From positions 2,356,001 through 2,420,000 of the forward strand of contig NC_010617.1 in assembly GCF_000010285.1 (NCBI RefSeq): a stretch of DNA of 64,000 nt. Reading direction: 5' to 3'. The translations under genes were made by a program, and so were the position numbers. This DNA comes from Kocuria rhizophila DC2201 (GTDB taxonomy: Bacteria; Actinomycetota; Actinomycetes; Actinomycetales; Micrococcaceae). Positions 41,661 through 55,737 of this stretch are shown piece after piece. Numbering within the stretch: the stretch's first letter is position 1; each line of letters starts with the position of its first letter. Under the pieces are notes generated by a model. The model did no database searches and was not told the DNA's origin. It was given only the letters and a program-made list of their open reading frames with translations.

Positions 41661-44099
41661 ATGACCGTCACGAACCCCGCCACCCTGCCCGCCGCCACGA
41701 TCCTGGGCTATCCGCGCATCGGCCCGGACCGCGAGCTCAAGCGTGCGCTCGAAGCCCACTGGAAGGATCCCGCCCGGCACCCCGCGAGCACCGTGGTGGA
41801 CACGCTCGGCGCCCTGCGCGAACGCACCACCCTGCGGCTGCGGGAGCTCGGGCTCGGCGCCGAGCACGCCATCCCGTCCGAGGGCTTCGCCGTGGACCAC
41901 GTGCTGGACACGGCCCTGGCCCTCGGCGCGGTCCCGGCCCGCTTCACTGCGGACGGCTACTCCCCCGCCGCCCCGGACACCCCCGAGGGCATCGGCCTGC
42001 TCACCGCGCTGTCCCGGGGCACGGACCGGCTGGAGCCGCTGGAGATGACCAAGTGGTTCGACACCAACTACCACTACTACGTCCCGGAGATCGGCCCGGA
42101 CACCCCCCTCAGCGCGCACCCGGAGAGCCTCGTGGCCCGCTACCTGGACACCCTCCGGCGCACCGGGGTGCGGACCCGCCCCGTGCTCGTGGGTCCGGTG
42201 ACCCTGCTGCTGCTCTCCCGCCCGGAGACCACCGACGACGCCCCCGTGGATCCGCTGGGCCGCCTGGAGGACGTGGTGGGTCTCTACGTGCGGATCCTCT
42301 CGGAGCTCGCCGCGGCCGGTGTGCAGTGGGTGCAGCTGGACGAGCCCGCTCTCGCCGCGGACGGTTGGGCGGTGGAGCGCACCGAGATCGTGGCCGCCGT
42401 GGAGTCCGCCTACCGCCGGCTCACGTTCCCGGCGGACCGCCCCGCCGCACTCGTGACCGTGGGCTACGGGGATGCCGGTGGGGACGCCCTGCTGGCCCTG
42501 GCCCGTACGGATGCGGAGGCCCTGGCCGTGGACCTGGACCGCGGGGACGTCCCCGGTGCCGAGGCGCTGCGGGCGTGGGGCGAGCGCCCGGTCGTGGCCG
42601 GCGTCGTGGGCGGTCGCACCGTGTGGCGCACGGACCTGGCGGGCGCCACGGACACCCTGGACCGGTTGCGCGCCGCGGCCCGCGGCCCCGTGGCGGTGGG
42701 CACGGCCACGCCGCTGCTGCACGTCCCGCACGACGTCACCCAGGAGACCGGGCTGGACCCGGACGTGCGCAGCTGGGTGGCGTTCGCTGACCAGAAGGTC
42801 ACCGAGGTGGTCGAGCTCGCGCGCGGCGTCGAGCACGGCTGGGAGGCGATCACGCAGACCTTGGAGACGGACGCCCGGATCCGCGCGGCCCGCGCCGCCC
42901 ACCCGGCCACGCACCGGCCCGAGGTCCGCGAGCGCACCGCCGCGGTGCGCGGCGAGGACCGCGTGCGGGCTTCCGCCGTCGAGCGCCGGGCGGCGCAGCA
43001 CGAGCGGCTGCGGCTGCCGCTGCTGCCCACCACCACCATCGGCTCGTTCCCGCAGACCACCGAGATCCGTGCGACCCGCGCTGCCCACCGCGCCGGGCGC
43101 CTGGACGACGCCGCCTACACGGAGGCGATCCGGCGGGAGATCGCCCGCACGGTGCGCGCGCAGGAGGAGCTGGGCCTGGACGTGCTGGTGCACGGCGAGC
43201 CGGAGCGCAACGACATGGTGCAGTACTTCGCGGAGGCCCTGGACGGCTTCGCGACCACGCGTCACGGCTGGGTGCAGTCCTACGGCTCGCGGTGCACGCG
43301 CCCGTCCATCCTGTTCGGGGACGTCTCCCGGCCCGCGCCCATCACCGTGGACTGGACCGGGTACGCGGCGTCGCTCACGGACCGTCCTGTGAAGGGCATG
43401 CTCACGGGTCCGGTGACGATCCTCGCGTGGTCCTTCGTGCGGGACGACGCCCCCGCGGCGGAGGTCGCGGACCAGGTGGCGCTGGCTCTGCGGGACGAGA
43501 TCACGGACCTCGAGGCCGCCGGGACCGCCGTGGTCCAGGTGGACGAGCCAGCGCTGCGGGAGCTGCTGCCGCTGCGCGAGGCGGACCGCCCGGCGTACCT
43601 GGAGTGGTCCGTGGGGTCGTTCCGGCTGGCCACCGGAGCCGCCGCCACGGACACGCAGATCCACACGCACCTGTGCTACTCGGAGTTTGAGACGGTGCTG
43701 GACGCGATCGAGGGCCTGGACGCGGACGTCACCACCCTGGAGGCCTCCCGCTCCGGCTCGGGCATCGTGGACGGGCTCGCCGCCGCGGACTTCCCGCGGG
43801 ACGTGGGTCCCGGCGTGTGGGACATCCACTCCCCGCGCGTGCCCACGTTCGAGGAGGTCGCCGGGCGCGTGCGCCACGCTGCGCACGCCATCGGTGCCGA
43901 CCGCGTGTGGGTCAACCCGGACTGCGGTCTGAAGACCCGCGCCTGGCCCGAGACGCGGGCCGCCCTGGACCGTCTGGTGGCCGCCGCGGTCACGGTGCGC
44001 GGCGAGCTCGCCCGCGCGGACCGGGACGGCCAGGGCAACGACGCCGCCCGGGCCGTCCCGCCCGGCACCGCCCCCGCGGGGGCCGCGGCCACGCGCTGA
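41661..44099 (+). CDS. metE: Cobalamin-independent methionine synthase
   Basis: The product is 812 residues, slightly longer than E. coli MetE because of an Ala/Pro-rich C-terminus. It transfers the methyl of 5-methyl-THF-polyglutamate to homocysteine. The N-terminal barrel has GYPRIGPDRELKRALE and MTKWFDTNYHYYVPE; the C-terminal barrel has TTTIGSFPQT, VLVHGEPERNDMVQYF and zinc ligands in IHTHLCYSEF and VNPDCGLKTR. AAGGAGAG precedes the ATG. The 162-bp spacer after metF has no gene and a short GCCGCG/CGCGGC hairpin. ACGACGCCGC copies lie at 43105 and 44038. Confidence 0.97.
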   Translation: MTVTNPATLPAATILGYPRIGPDRELKRALEAHWKDPARHPASTVVDTLGALRERTTLRLRELGLGAEHAIPSEGFAVDHVLDTALALGAVPARFTADGYSPAAPDTPEGIGLLTALSRGTDRLEPLEMTKWFDTNYHYYVPEIGPDTPLSAHPESLVARYLDTLRRTGVRTRPVLVGPVTLLLLSRPETTDDAPVDPLGRLEDVVGLYVRILSELAAAGVQWVQLDEPALAADGWAVERTEIVAAVESAYRRLTFPADRPAALVTVGYGDAGGDALLALARTDAEALAVDLDRGDVPGAEALRAWGERPVVAGVVGGRTVWRTDLAGATDTLDRLRAAARGPVAVGTATPLLHVPHDVTQETGLDPDVRSWVAFADQKVTEVVELARGVEHGWEAITQTLETDARIRAARAAHPATHRPEVRERTAAVRGEDRVRASAVERRAAQHERLRLPLLPTTTIGSFPQTTEIRATRAAHRAGRLDDAAYTEAIRREIARTVRAQEELGLDVLVHGEPERNDMVQYFAEALDGFATTRHGWVQSYGSRCTRPSILFGDVSRPAPITVDWTGYAASLTDRPVKGMLTGPVTILAWSFVRDDAPAAEVADQVALALRDEITDLEAAGTAVVQVDEPALRELLPLREADRPAYLEWSVGSFRLATGAAATDTQIHTHLCYSEFETVLDAIEGLDADVTTLEASRSGSGIVDGLAAADFPRDVGPGVWDIHSPRVPTFEEVAGRVRHAAHAIGADRVWVNPDCGLKTRAWPETRAALDRLVAAAVTVRGELARADRDGQGNDAARAVPPGTAPAGAAATR

Positions 44100-44127
44100 G
44101 GCGCACGGCCCACCACCGGAGCACCAC

Positions 44128-44158
44128 CCGCGCGGCTCCCGCACCGGGAGCCGCGCGG
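44128..44158 (+). repeat. Perfect 13-bp inverted repeat between metE and metY
   Basis: CCGCGCGGCTCCC and GGGAGCCGCGCGG are separated by five bases, 28 nt after the metE stop and 21 nt before metY. There is no U-run. It could terminate, attenuate or protect message ends within the cluster. Confidence 0.75.
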
Positions 44159-44179
44159 CACCGAAGAACGGAGAATGTC

Positions 44180-45499
44180 ATGAGCGCCACCACGGCTGCC
44201 CCACCACTGGGGACGCCCATCGTCCAGCCCATCCACCACAGCGCGGCCTACGCGTTCGACACCCTCGCGGACGCCCGCGCCGTGTTCGCGCAGCGGGCCG
44301 GTGGGTACACGTACGCGCGGACGGGCAACCCGAACGTCGCGGCCCTGGAGGCCGAGATCGCCCGGCGCGAGGGCGGAGCGGGTGCCGTGGCGGCGTCGTC
44401 GGGCCAGGCGGCCGTGGCGCTGGCCCTGCTCACGCTCACGGGACCGGCGCGGGACGCCCACGCCGTGGTGTCCTCACGGCTCTACGGCGGGTCCGTGGAC
44501 CTGCTCACGGACACCCTCGCGGACACCGGGCTCGAGGTGAGCTTCGCGGATCCCCGCGATCCGCGCGAGTGGGAGGACGCCGTGCGGGAGGGCACGCGCG
44601 TGTTCTTCCTGGAGTCCATCGCCAACCCGCTCACCGAGCTGCCCGAGCTGGAGGCGATCGCGCAGATCGCCCACCGTCACGGGGCGGCCGTGGTGGTGGA
44701 CAACACCGTGGCCACCCCGCACCTGTACACCCCCGGGGAGCACGGGGCGGACTTCGTGGTGCACTCGGCCACCAAGTACCTGGCCGGGCACGGCGGACCG
44801 CTGGGCGGGCTGCTCGTGGCCACCGGGAGCTTCGACCCCACCAATGATCCCGCTCGGTGGCCGTGGCTGACCGAACCGCGCCACCGCTGGGGCGGACGCT
44901 CCGCCGTGGAGACCTACGGCGCCGAGCGCGCGGTGCTTGGGGTGGCGCGGTGCAAGTACCTCAACGACCTCGGCCCGTGCCTGGGTGCCACCATCGCGCA
45001 CGAGATCCTGCAGGGCATGGCCACCCTGGGAGTGCGGGTGGAGCGGCAGTCGGCCACGGCCGAGAGCCTGGCTGCAACGCTCGCGGCCCATCCCGCCGTG
45101 GAACGGGTGCACCACCCGGCCTCCGCCACGGGCCGCCAGCGCGAGCTGCTGAGGCACGGCGGGTACCGGGGCGCCGGAGGGGTGTTCTCCGTGGACCTCG
45201 CGGGCACCCCCGCACAGGTCGAGGACGTGGTGGACTCCCTGCGGCTGATCCGTCTGGCCGCCAACATCGGCGACGTCCGGACGCTCGTGGCCCACCCCGC
45301 GAGCATGACCCACTGCCGACTCACCCCCGAGCAGTTCCGGGCCAGCGGCATCACGGAACGAACCCTGCGTTTCACCGTGGGGCTCGAGGACGAGGCGGAG
45401 CTCACCGCGGACCTGTTCCGGGCGCTCTCGGTGATTGCGGAGCCCGCCCCGGGGTGGGACACCGCGGCTGGGCGGGGGACCGCGGTAGCGGCCCCCTGA
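44180..45499 (+). CDS. metY: O-acetylhomoserine sulfhydrylase (MetY type)
   Basis: The product is 439 residues, a fold-type I PLP enzyme of the Cys/Met metabolism family. PLP lysine lies in VVHSATKYLAGHG, phosphate contacts in YTYARTGNPNVAALE and ASSGQAAVALAL, and VVDNTVATPHLYTP is the Asp segment. Length above 420 and the GLGxGG-type insert region around TDPTNDPARWPWLT-like residues favour MetY over MetB. It makes homocysteine from O-acetylhomoserine and sulfide. ATG 44180 has GGAGA upstream; the longer frame from 43817 overlaps metE and is rejected. ACGACGCCGC copy at 44390. Confidence 0.88.
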   Translation: MSATTAAPPLGTPIVQPIHHSAAYAFDTLADARAVFAQRAGGYTYARTGNPNVAALEAEIARREGGAGAVAASSGQAAVALALLTLTGPARDAHAVVSSRLYGGSVDLLTDTLADTGLEVSFADPRDPREWEDAVREGTRVFFLESIANPLTELPELEAIAQIAHRHGAAVVVDNTVATPHLYTPGEHGADFVVHSATKYLAGHGGPLGGLLVATGSFDPTNDPARWPWLTEPRHRWGGRSAVETYGAERAVLGVARCKYLNDLGPCLGATIAHEILQGMATLGVRVERQSATAESLAATLAAHPAVERVHHPASATGRQRELLRHGGYRGAGGVFSVDLAGTPAQVEDVVDSLRLIRLAANIGDVRTLVAHPASMTHCRLTPEQFRASGITERTLRFTVGLEDEAELTADLFRALSVIAEPAPGWDTAAGRGTAVAAP

Positions 45500-45502
45500 G
45501 CC

Positions 45503-45556
45503 GCGAGTCGGTTCGCGCGGGCGACGGACTGTCCTCGAACGCGCGAACCGACTCGC
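45503..45556 (+). repeat. Perfect 17-bp inverted repeat between metY and metB
   Basis: GCGAGTCGGTTCGCGCG (45503-45519) and its complement (45540-45556) flank a 20-base loop, starting 4 nt after the metY stop. A TTTTT run follows 14 bases later (about 45570). It is a strong stem-loop, possibly a terminator or attenuator separating metB from metY. Confidence 0.75.
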
Positions 45557-45624
45557 CCGCGATGACCATTTTTCACCCCGGCGGCCACCGAGGCCCCCGG
45601 ACCACACCTACCAGGAGACCCACG

Positions 45625-46869
45625 ATGACACGCTCCACCGACACCCTGCGCGGCCTCGCCACACGGGCGATCCACGACGGCCAGCACCCCGATCCGACCA
45701 CGGGCGCCGTGGTCCCGCCGATCTACCAGACCTCCACGTTCGTGCAGGACGGCGTGAACCAGTTCCGCGAGGGCGGCCACGAGTACAGCCGCGGATCCAA
45801 CCCCACGCGCAACGGCTTCGAGGAGCAGCTGGCCTCGCTCGAGCACGGGACACGCGCGTTCGCGTTCTCCTCCGGCATGGCCGCGGAGGACGCCCTCCTG
45901 CGCGCAGTCCTGCAGCCGGGTGACCACGTGGTGCTCGCCGCGGACGTCTACGGCGGCACGTTCCGCCTGGTCGACCGGGTGCTCTCGGGCTGGGGGATCT
46001 CGCACAGCATCGTGCCCTCGGCCTCCGCGGACGACGCCGCCCGCACCGTCCGCCCCGGCAGCACCGCCGTGCTGTGGCTGGAAACCCCGTCCAACCCGCT
46101 GCTGCGGGTGGCGGACATCGCTGCGTGGGCGCGAGTGGCCGACGACGCCGGCGCGCTGCTCGTGGTGGACAACACCTTCGCGACCCCCGCCCTCCAGAAC
46201 CCGCTCGCGCTGGGTGCCCACGCCGTGGCCCACTCCACCACCAAGTACATCGGCGGCCACTCGGACGTGCTCGGCGGAGCCGTGGTGGTGGGGGACGCGC
46301 ACTGGCGCGGCGAGACTCTCGCGGAACGGCTCGCGTTCCAGCAGTTCGCGTGCGGAGCCGTGGCCGGGCCCTTCGACGCGTTCCTGGCCGCCCGCGGACT
46401 CAAGACGTTGCCGCTGCGCATGGAGCGCCACTGTTCCAACGCTCTGGAGGTCGCGCACTTCCTGCGGTCCCGAGATGACGTGGTGGAGGTCCACTACCCC
46501 GGCCTGGAGGATCACCCGCAGCACGACCTCGCGGCGCAGACCCTGCACGGCGGCTTCGGGGGCATCATCTCCTTCCGGCCCGCCGGCGGGGTCCGAGCAG
46601 CGCACGAGTTCGTGGCCGCCTCAGAGCTCTACAACCTGTCCGTGAGCCTGGGCGGGGTGGAGTCCCTGGCGTGCGTGCCGCACAGCATGACGCACGCCTC
46701 GCGGGTCGGCACCGCGTACGAGGTCCCCGAGGACCTGGTGCGGTTGTCCGTGGGGTTGGAGAGCATCGACGATCACCTGGCGGATCTGGACCGGGCTCTC
46801 GGGGCCGCATCGCGGGTGGGGCGGGGGGATGTGCCCTCTGCCGGCGGTGCCCGCCAGCAGGCGGCATAG
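45625..46869 (+). CDS. metB: Cystathionine gamma-synthase/lyase family enzyme (MetB type)
   Basis: The product is 414 residues of the same PLP superfamily. Marks are LATRAIHDGQHPDPTTGAVVPPIYQTSTFVQ, YSRGSNPTRNGFEEQLASLE, AFSSGMAAEDALL, VVDNTFATPALQNPL and the PLP Lys in VAHSTTKYIGGHSDVLGGAV. It joins O-succinyl- or O-acetylhomoserine with cysteine (synthase), or cleaves cystathionine (lyase, MetC/CTH); sequence inspection does not separate the two. Context with metF, metE and metY favours synthase. AGGAG is seven bases before the ATG. ACGACGCCGC copy at 46031. Confidence 0.87.
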   Translation: MTRSTDTLRGLATRAIHDGQHPDPTTGAVVPPIYQTSTFVQDGVNQFREGGHEYSRGSNPTRNGFEEQLASLEHGTRAFAFSSGMAAEDALLRAVLQPGDHVVLAADVYGGTFRLVDRVLSGWGISHSIVPSASADDAARTVRPGSTAVLWLETPSNPLLRVADIAAWARVADDAGALLVVDNTFATPALQNPLALGAHAVAHSTTKYIGGHSDVLGGAVVVGDAHWRGETLAERLAFQQFACGAVAGPFDAFLAARGLKTLPLRMERHCSNALEVAHFLRSRDDVVEVHYPGLEDHPQHDLAAQTLHGGFGGIISFRPAGGVRAAHEFVAASELYNLSVSLGGVESLACVPHSMTHASRVGTAYEVPEDLVRLSVGLESIDDHLADLDRALGAASRVGRGDVPSAGGARQQAA

Positions 46870-46888
46870 ACCGCGTGTTAAATGCGGG

Positions 46889-46918
46889 GAGGCCCCACAC
46901 CGTACGGTGTGGGGCCTC
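46889..46918. terminator. Bidirectional terminator between metB and the rRNA operon
   Basis: GAGGCCCCACACCG pairs perfectly with CGGTGTGGGGCCTC around a GTAC centre... the loop is only two bases (TA) if fully paired, so the tip opens in practice. It is 20 nt after metB and 19 nt beyond the 5S 3' end on the other strand, serving both converging units. Confidence 0.85.
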
Positions 46919-46936
46919 AACCCTGTTCACAATAAT

Positions 46937-47052
46937 TCCGGCGGTGACTTACTCTCCCACACCCTACCGAGTGCAGTACCATCAGCGCTGTGGGTCTTAG
47001 CTACCGGGTTCGGGATGGGACCGGGCGTTTCCCCCACGCTATAACCACCGGA
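46937..47052 (-). rRNA. rrf: 5S ribosomal RNA
   Basis: About 116 nt on the minus strand. It starts TCCGGTGGTTATAGCG and ends GTCACCGCCGGA, so the two ends pair as helix I; the interior has CCCATCCCGAACCCGG, which is diagnostic for 5S. It is the last gene of the operon. The 170-bp spacer to 23S has no tRNA. Confidence 0.93.
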
Positions 47053-47222
47053 AACCTGCACCACCCCACAACCCGGGGGCGGAAACCTGGTTCCCGTGCC
47101 TACCACGGGTCAAACCTGTATTCCTCTGTCAACCACACACCCACACCCCGTCCGGGGTGGGGGTTGTTGGTGGTCAACCACATAGTGAACGCGAACACCA
47201 CTCTCTTGATGACAGATCGTGT

Positions 47223-52249
<5,027 letters not shown>

Positions 52250-52405
52250 AAAATTCAACAGAAACCACCCACCACACCTCAGCGCGGCCGGCAGGATCCC
52301 AGCTGACACCCAACACCCCCAGGAAACGGGAAAACACCTGAAAAGGCATCGGGCCATCAACCAAAAAATAAAACTTTTGGTATCAACAAACTAGACACAC
52401 TATTG

Positions 52406-52420
52406 AGTTGACAAACAACA
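52406..52420 (-). promoter_or_regulatory. boxA-like antitermination element in the rRNA leader
   Basis: On the minus strand TGTTGTTTGTCAACT, identical over 15 bases to the copy in the 16S-23S spacer. Actinobacterial rRNA leaders carry TGTTGTTTGAGAACT-like boxA/processing elements at this place, so one base differs from the form I know (GAG to GTC region). Confidence 0.6.
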
Positions 52421-52513
52421 CACCACATCTAAACCCTGATCCAGGGCTTTGGATTGGAAGTTTGCGTTGCCGCGATTCGGAAGCTTCGTGGCTGTCCTGT
52501 TGGCAACTCGACT

Positions 52514-52542
52514 AGCCTATCCGTTCCTCATCCGGTCCGCAA
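52514..52542 (-). promoter_or_regulatory. rRNA promoter
   Basis: On the minus strand TTGCGG (52542-52537) is followed after exactly 17 bases by TAGGCT (52519-52514). This places the start about 260 nt upstream of mature 16S. A second promoter closer to 16S may overlap the boxA-like element but is not clear. Confidence 0.65.
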
Positions 52543-52689
52543 CTCTGCGTTCTCACGCGGTTGGTTCCTGTGGAGGAAGGGGGCTGGTCGACCGTCCAGG
52601 TCAGCTCTTCGCTGTCCGTCCTTGCGGCGACTCGGAATACATTACACACGGCCGCTGACCTGCGCAAAACGGGGGCCCCAGCCTGCCGG

Positions 52690-54405
52690 TCAGTCCCGCA
52701 GCAGGTTCTTGCGCACCTTGCCCGTGGCCGTGCGGGGCAGCTCATCGGTGAAGGTGACGCTGTCCGGCACCTTGAACCCGCTCAGCTGGGACCGGACGTG
52801 CTCCCGGAGCTGCTCCTCGGTCACGGTGGAGCCGCCTGCCCGCACCACGTGGGCCACCGGCCGTTCACCCCACTTCTCGTGCGGCACACCCACCACGGCC
52901 ACGTCCAGGACGTCCGGGTGCGAGTAGAGCGCCTGCTCCACCTCGATGGAGGAGATGTTCTCGCCCCCGGAGATGATCACGTCCTTGGCGCGGTCCGTGA
53001 GCTGGATGTACCCGTTCGGGTGCATGACGCCCAGGTCCCCGGTGTGGAACCACCCGCCGTCGAAGGCCTTCCGGGTGGCGGTGACGTCCCGGTAGTAGCC
53101 GATCATCACGTTGTTCCCGCGCAGCACGACCTCCCCGAGGCTCTCGCCGTCCGCGGGGACGTCCTGCATCTCGGGATCCACCACCCGTGCGGACTCCGCC
53201 TGGATCATCGCGACGCCCTGTCGGGACATCTGCCGCGCCCGCTCCGAGGCCGGCAGCTCCGCCCACTGCTCCTGGGGTTCGCAGATGGTGATGGGGCCGA
53301 ACACCTCGGTGAGGCCGTAGACGTGCACGATGTCGAAACCCGCCTGCTCCAGCCGTTCGATGATGCTCGGCGCCGGCGGAGCTCCCGCCGTGGTGATGCG
53401 GATGCGACGGTCGAGCGGGTGGGCCTCCTGGGCGTCCACGATGGTGGAGCACACCGCCGGGGCCCCGCACAGGTGGGTGATGGCGTGCTCGTCGAACGCG
53501 CTCCACACGTCCTGCGCCCGCACGGCGCGCAGGCACACGTGCGTCCCGCCCGCCGCCGTCACGGCCCAGGTGGTGCACCACCCGTTGCAGTGGAACATGG
53601 GCAGGGTCCACAGGTAGCGGGTGTCCCCGGTGAACCCGTTGTGGAACACCTCTCCCAGACTGTTGAGGTAGGCGCCGCGGTGCGAGTAGAGCACCCCCTT
53701 GGGCCGACCGGTGGTCCCGGACGTGTAGTTCAGGGTGATGGGAGCGTTCTCGTCCACCACGCCACGGCGCACGACGCCGCCATCGGTCTTCTCCGCGCTG
53801 CCTGCGTGGCGTACCGGGGCGTCCAGGAACTCCTCGAACGTGGGGACTCCGGCGCCCGCGCCGTCACGGACGGCCGGCAGCCCGGCCTGCTCGTCGGGGA
53901 CCTGCACGAGGCGGACCCCGGTGCGGTCGCCCATCGCCTCCGCGACCGTGTCCAGCACCGAGACGTCCGCGAGCACCACCCGGGCTCCGCAGTGCTCAAG
54001 GATGTACTGCAGCTCCCGGGCGCTGAGCCGTGGATTGAGGGGGACCAGCACGGCCCCCGCCGCGGGCACGGCGTAGTGCGCCATCAGAGCCGCCGGCACG
54101 TTGGGGGCCACCACTGCGACGGTGGGCCACTCCCGTTCCAGGAACTCGGCCCCCTGGAAGTCCTCCTCCGCGGCGCGCCGGCCCGCACCGTTCGAACGGT
54201 CGCCCTCGCCGGTTGCGCCGGAGGACTCCGCAGGAGCGTCCGCCAGTAGAGGACGCAGCGCCGCGGCGAAGCGCTGGACGTCCCGGTCGAACTGCCGGTA
54301 GCTCCATTCCTGGGAACCGTGGACCACGGCGCGGCGGTCGGGGAAGACCTCCGCGCTGCGCTCCAGGAAGCGCAGGGGGGTCAGCGGCTCGGTGTTCGCG
54401 AACAT
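52690..54405 (-). CDS. AMP-forming fatty acyl-CoA synthetase
   Basis: The product is 571 residues of the ANL superfamily. Motifs: P-loop YTSGTTGRPKGVLYSH, GAPPAPS and YGLTEVFGP adenine-binding regions, GWFHTGDLG hinge Asp and the catalytic Lys in TATGKVRKNLL near the C-terminus. It activates fatty or carboxylic acids to CoA thioesters in two steps via an acyl-adenylate. Residues about 55-90 are a Glu/Gly/Ala-rich insert. It is the last gene of an operon with an acyl-CoA dehydrogenase and a FadB-type protein, pointing to beta-oxidation. ACGACGCCGC copy at 53771. Confidence 0.92.
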   Translation of the reverse strand: MFANTEPLTPLRFLERSAEVFPDRRAVVHGSQEWSYRQFDRDVQRFAAALRPLLADAPAESSGATGEGDRSNGAGRRAAEEDFQGAEFLEREWPTVAVVAPNVPAALMAHYAVPAAGAVLVPLNPRLSARELQYILEHCGARVVLADVSVLDTVAEAMGDRTGVRLVQVPDEQAGLPAVRDGAGAGVPTFEEFLDAPVRHAGSAEKTDGGVVRRGVVDENAPITLNYTSGTTGRPKGVLYSHRGAYLNSLGEVFHNGFTGDTRYLWTLPMFHCNGWCTTWAVTAAGGTHVCLRAVRAQDVWSAFDEHAITHLCGAPAVCSTIVDAQEAHPLDRRIRITTAGAPPAPSIIERLEQAGFDIVHVYGLTEVFGPITICEPQEQWAELPASERARQMSRQGVAMIQAESARVVDPEMQDVPADGESLGEVVLRGNNVMIGYYRDVTATRKAFDGGWFHTGDLGVMHPNGYIQLTDRAKDVIISGGENISSIEVEQALYSHPDVLDVAVVGVPHEKWGERPVAHVVRAGGSTVTEEQLREHVRSQLSGFKVPDSVTFTDELPRTATGKVRKNLLRD

Positions 54406-54448
54406 GGTGCTCCTGGATCGGTGGCGGGCCGGGTGCGCCCCGCGAGAC

Positions 54449-55708
54449 TCACTTGTACGCGGAGATCCCCGTGATGGACTTGCCGATGATGAGGGCCTGG
54501 ACGGTCTCCGTGCCCTCGTACGTGTGGATGGCCTCGATGTCCGCGAAGTGCCGTGCCACCCGGTTCTCCATGAGGATCCCGTTGCCGCCCAGCAGGTCGC
54601 GGGCGTTCATGGCCACCTGGCGGGCCGTGCGGGTGGCGGTGTACTTGGCGAGGGACGCCTGTGGCCCGCTCAGTGTGCCCGCCTCCTCCTTGCGTGCCAT
54701 GGCCATCACCAGCGTCTGGATCTGGGTGAGCTCACTGAGCATGCGGGTGAGCCGCTCCTGCACGATCTGCGACGCCGCCAGCGGGCGCCCGAACTGGTGG
54801 CGCTGCATGGCATAGTGCACCGCGGTCTCGTAGCACGCCTGGGCGTGACCCACCGCGGCCCACGCCACCCCGATGCGGGTGGCGAACAGCACGGCCGAGG
54901 TGTCGCGGAAGTTCTTGGCGTGGGGCAGCACGTTCTCGGTGGGCACGAACACGTTCTCGAGCGTGATCTCCGCCTGGTGGATGGCGCGCAGTGCGAGCTT
55001 GGCCTTCATGGTGGTGCCCGTGTAGCCCTCGGACTCCTGGGGGACCACGAAGCCGTGGACCGCGCCGTCCTCGTCGCTGCGGGCCCACACCACGGTGATC
55101 CCGCCCATGGAGCCGTTGCCGATCCACTTCTTGGCGCCGTTGAGGATGTAGCCGCCCTCCACCGGCGTGGCCCGGCTCTCGAGCCCGATGGAGTCCGAGC
55201 CGTGCGCCGGCTCGGTCAGCGCGAACGCGCCGAGCAGCTTGCCCGTGGCCATGTCCGGCAGCCACCGCTGCTTCTGCTCCTCGCTGCCGCACAGGGCGAT
55301 GGACCGCATGGCCAGCCCACCCTGCACACCGGACACGGTGGAGATGGAGCCGTCCCCGCGGGAGAGCTCCATGGCCACCAGGCCCGCAGCCATCTTGGAC
55401 ATGGGGGGCATCCCGGGGACCTCCACTCCATCGCGCAACAGGTCCATCTCGCCCATGCGCCGCACGAGGTCCAGGTTGTACTCGCCACGGTCCCAGTACT
55501 CCGCGATAACGGGCAGGACTTCCTCCTGCACGAATGTGCGGGCCCGCAGCTGGTGGGCGCGGTCCTCTTCCGAGACACCCTCGTAGATCCCGGCCTCGTC
55601 CGTGGCCAGGGGCTCGTTGAGGTCGTAGTGCGGCTCGAGCGTGCCCGTGGGGAAGTCCTCGGGGTGCTCGATGGTGATGCCGGTGGTCTCCGTGCTGTCC
55701 TTGCTCAT
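54449..55708 (-). CDS. Acyl-CoA dehydrogenase (glutaryl-CoA dehydrogenase-like subgroup)
   Basis: The product is 419 residues. ACAD signatures are LGAFALTEPAHGSDSIGLESRA, the FAD-binding WIGNGSMGGITVVWAR, and the catalytic Glu in IHTYEGTETVQALIIGKSITG near residue 400. The YEGT placement and the RHQFGRPLAASQIVQ block resemble the GCDH/ACX4 group, which includes straight-chain and glutaryl-CoA enzymes. It introduces the first double bond in beta-oxidation. ATG 55708 has GAGGAG upstream; the far longer open frame overlaps the next gene upstream and is rejected. Spacing to the fadB-like gene is 29 nt. Confidence 0.92.
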   Translation of the reverse strand: MSKDSTETTGITIEHPEDFPTGTLEPHYDLNEPLATDEAGIYEGVSEEDRAHQLRARTFVQEEVLPVIAEYWDRGEYNLDLVRRMGEMDLLRDGVEVPGMPPMSKMAAGLVAMELSRGDGSISTVSGVQGGLAMRSIALCGSEEQKQRWLPDMATGKLLGAFALTEPAHGSDSIGLESRATPVEGGYILNGAKKWIGNGSMGGITVVWARSDEDGAVHGFVVPQESEGYTGTTMKAKLALRAIHQAEITLENVFVPTENVLPHAKNFRDTSAVLFATRIGVAWAAVGHAQACYETAVHYAMQRHQFGRPLAASQIVQERLTRMLSELTQIQTLVMAMARKEEAGTLSGPQASLAKYTATRTARQVAMNARDLLGGNGILMENRVARHFADIEAIHTYEGTETVQALIIGKSITGISAYK

Positions 55709-55737
55709 GATGACTCCTCGATCCTTGCTGGAAGCTG

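Larger units (their letters stand above)
52250..52689 (-). promoter_or_regulatory. rRNA operon leader and promoter region
   Basis: This 440-bp gene-free region upstream of 16S holds a promoter (52514-52542), a boxA-like element and an A/T-rich stretch (52360-52420) near the 16S 5' processing site. No protein gene is supported; small ORFs here are chance. It ends at the acyl-CoA ligase stop (52690), which is on the same strand, so readthrough from that operon is possible. Confidence 0.75.

Noticed and set aside
45503-45556. Phage attachment site at the 17-bp inverted repeat
   Set aside because: It is inverted, not direct, lies in a conserved met gene group, and there is no integrase or phage gene.
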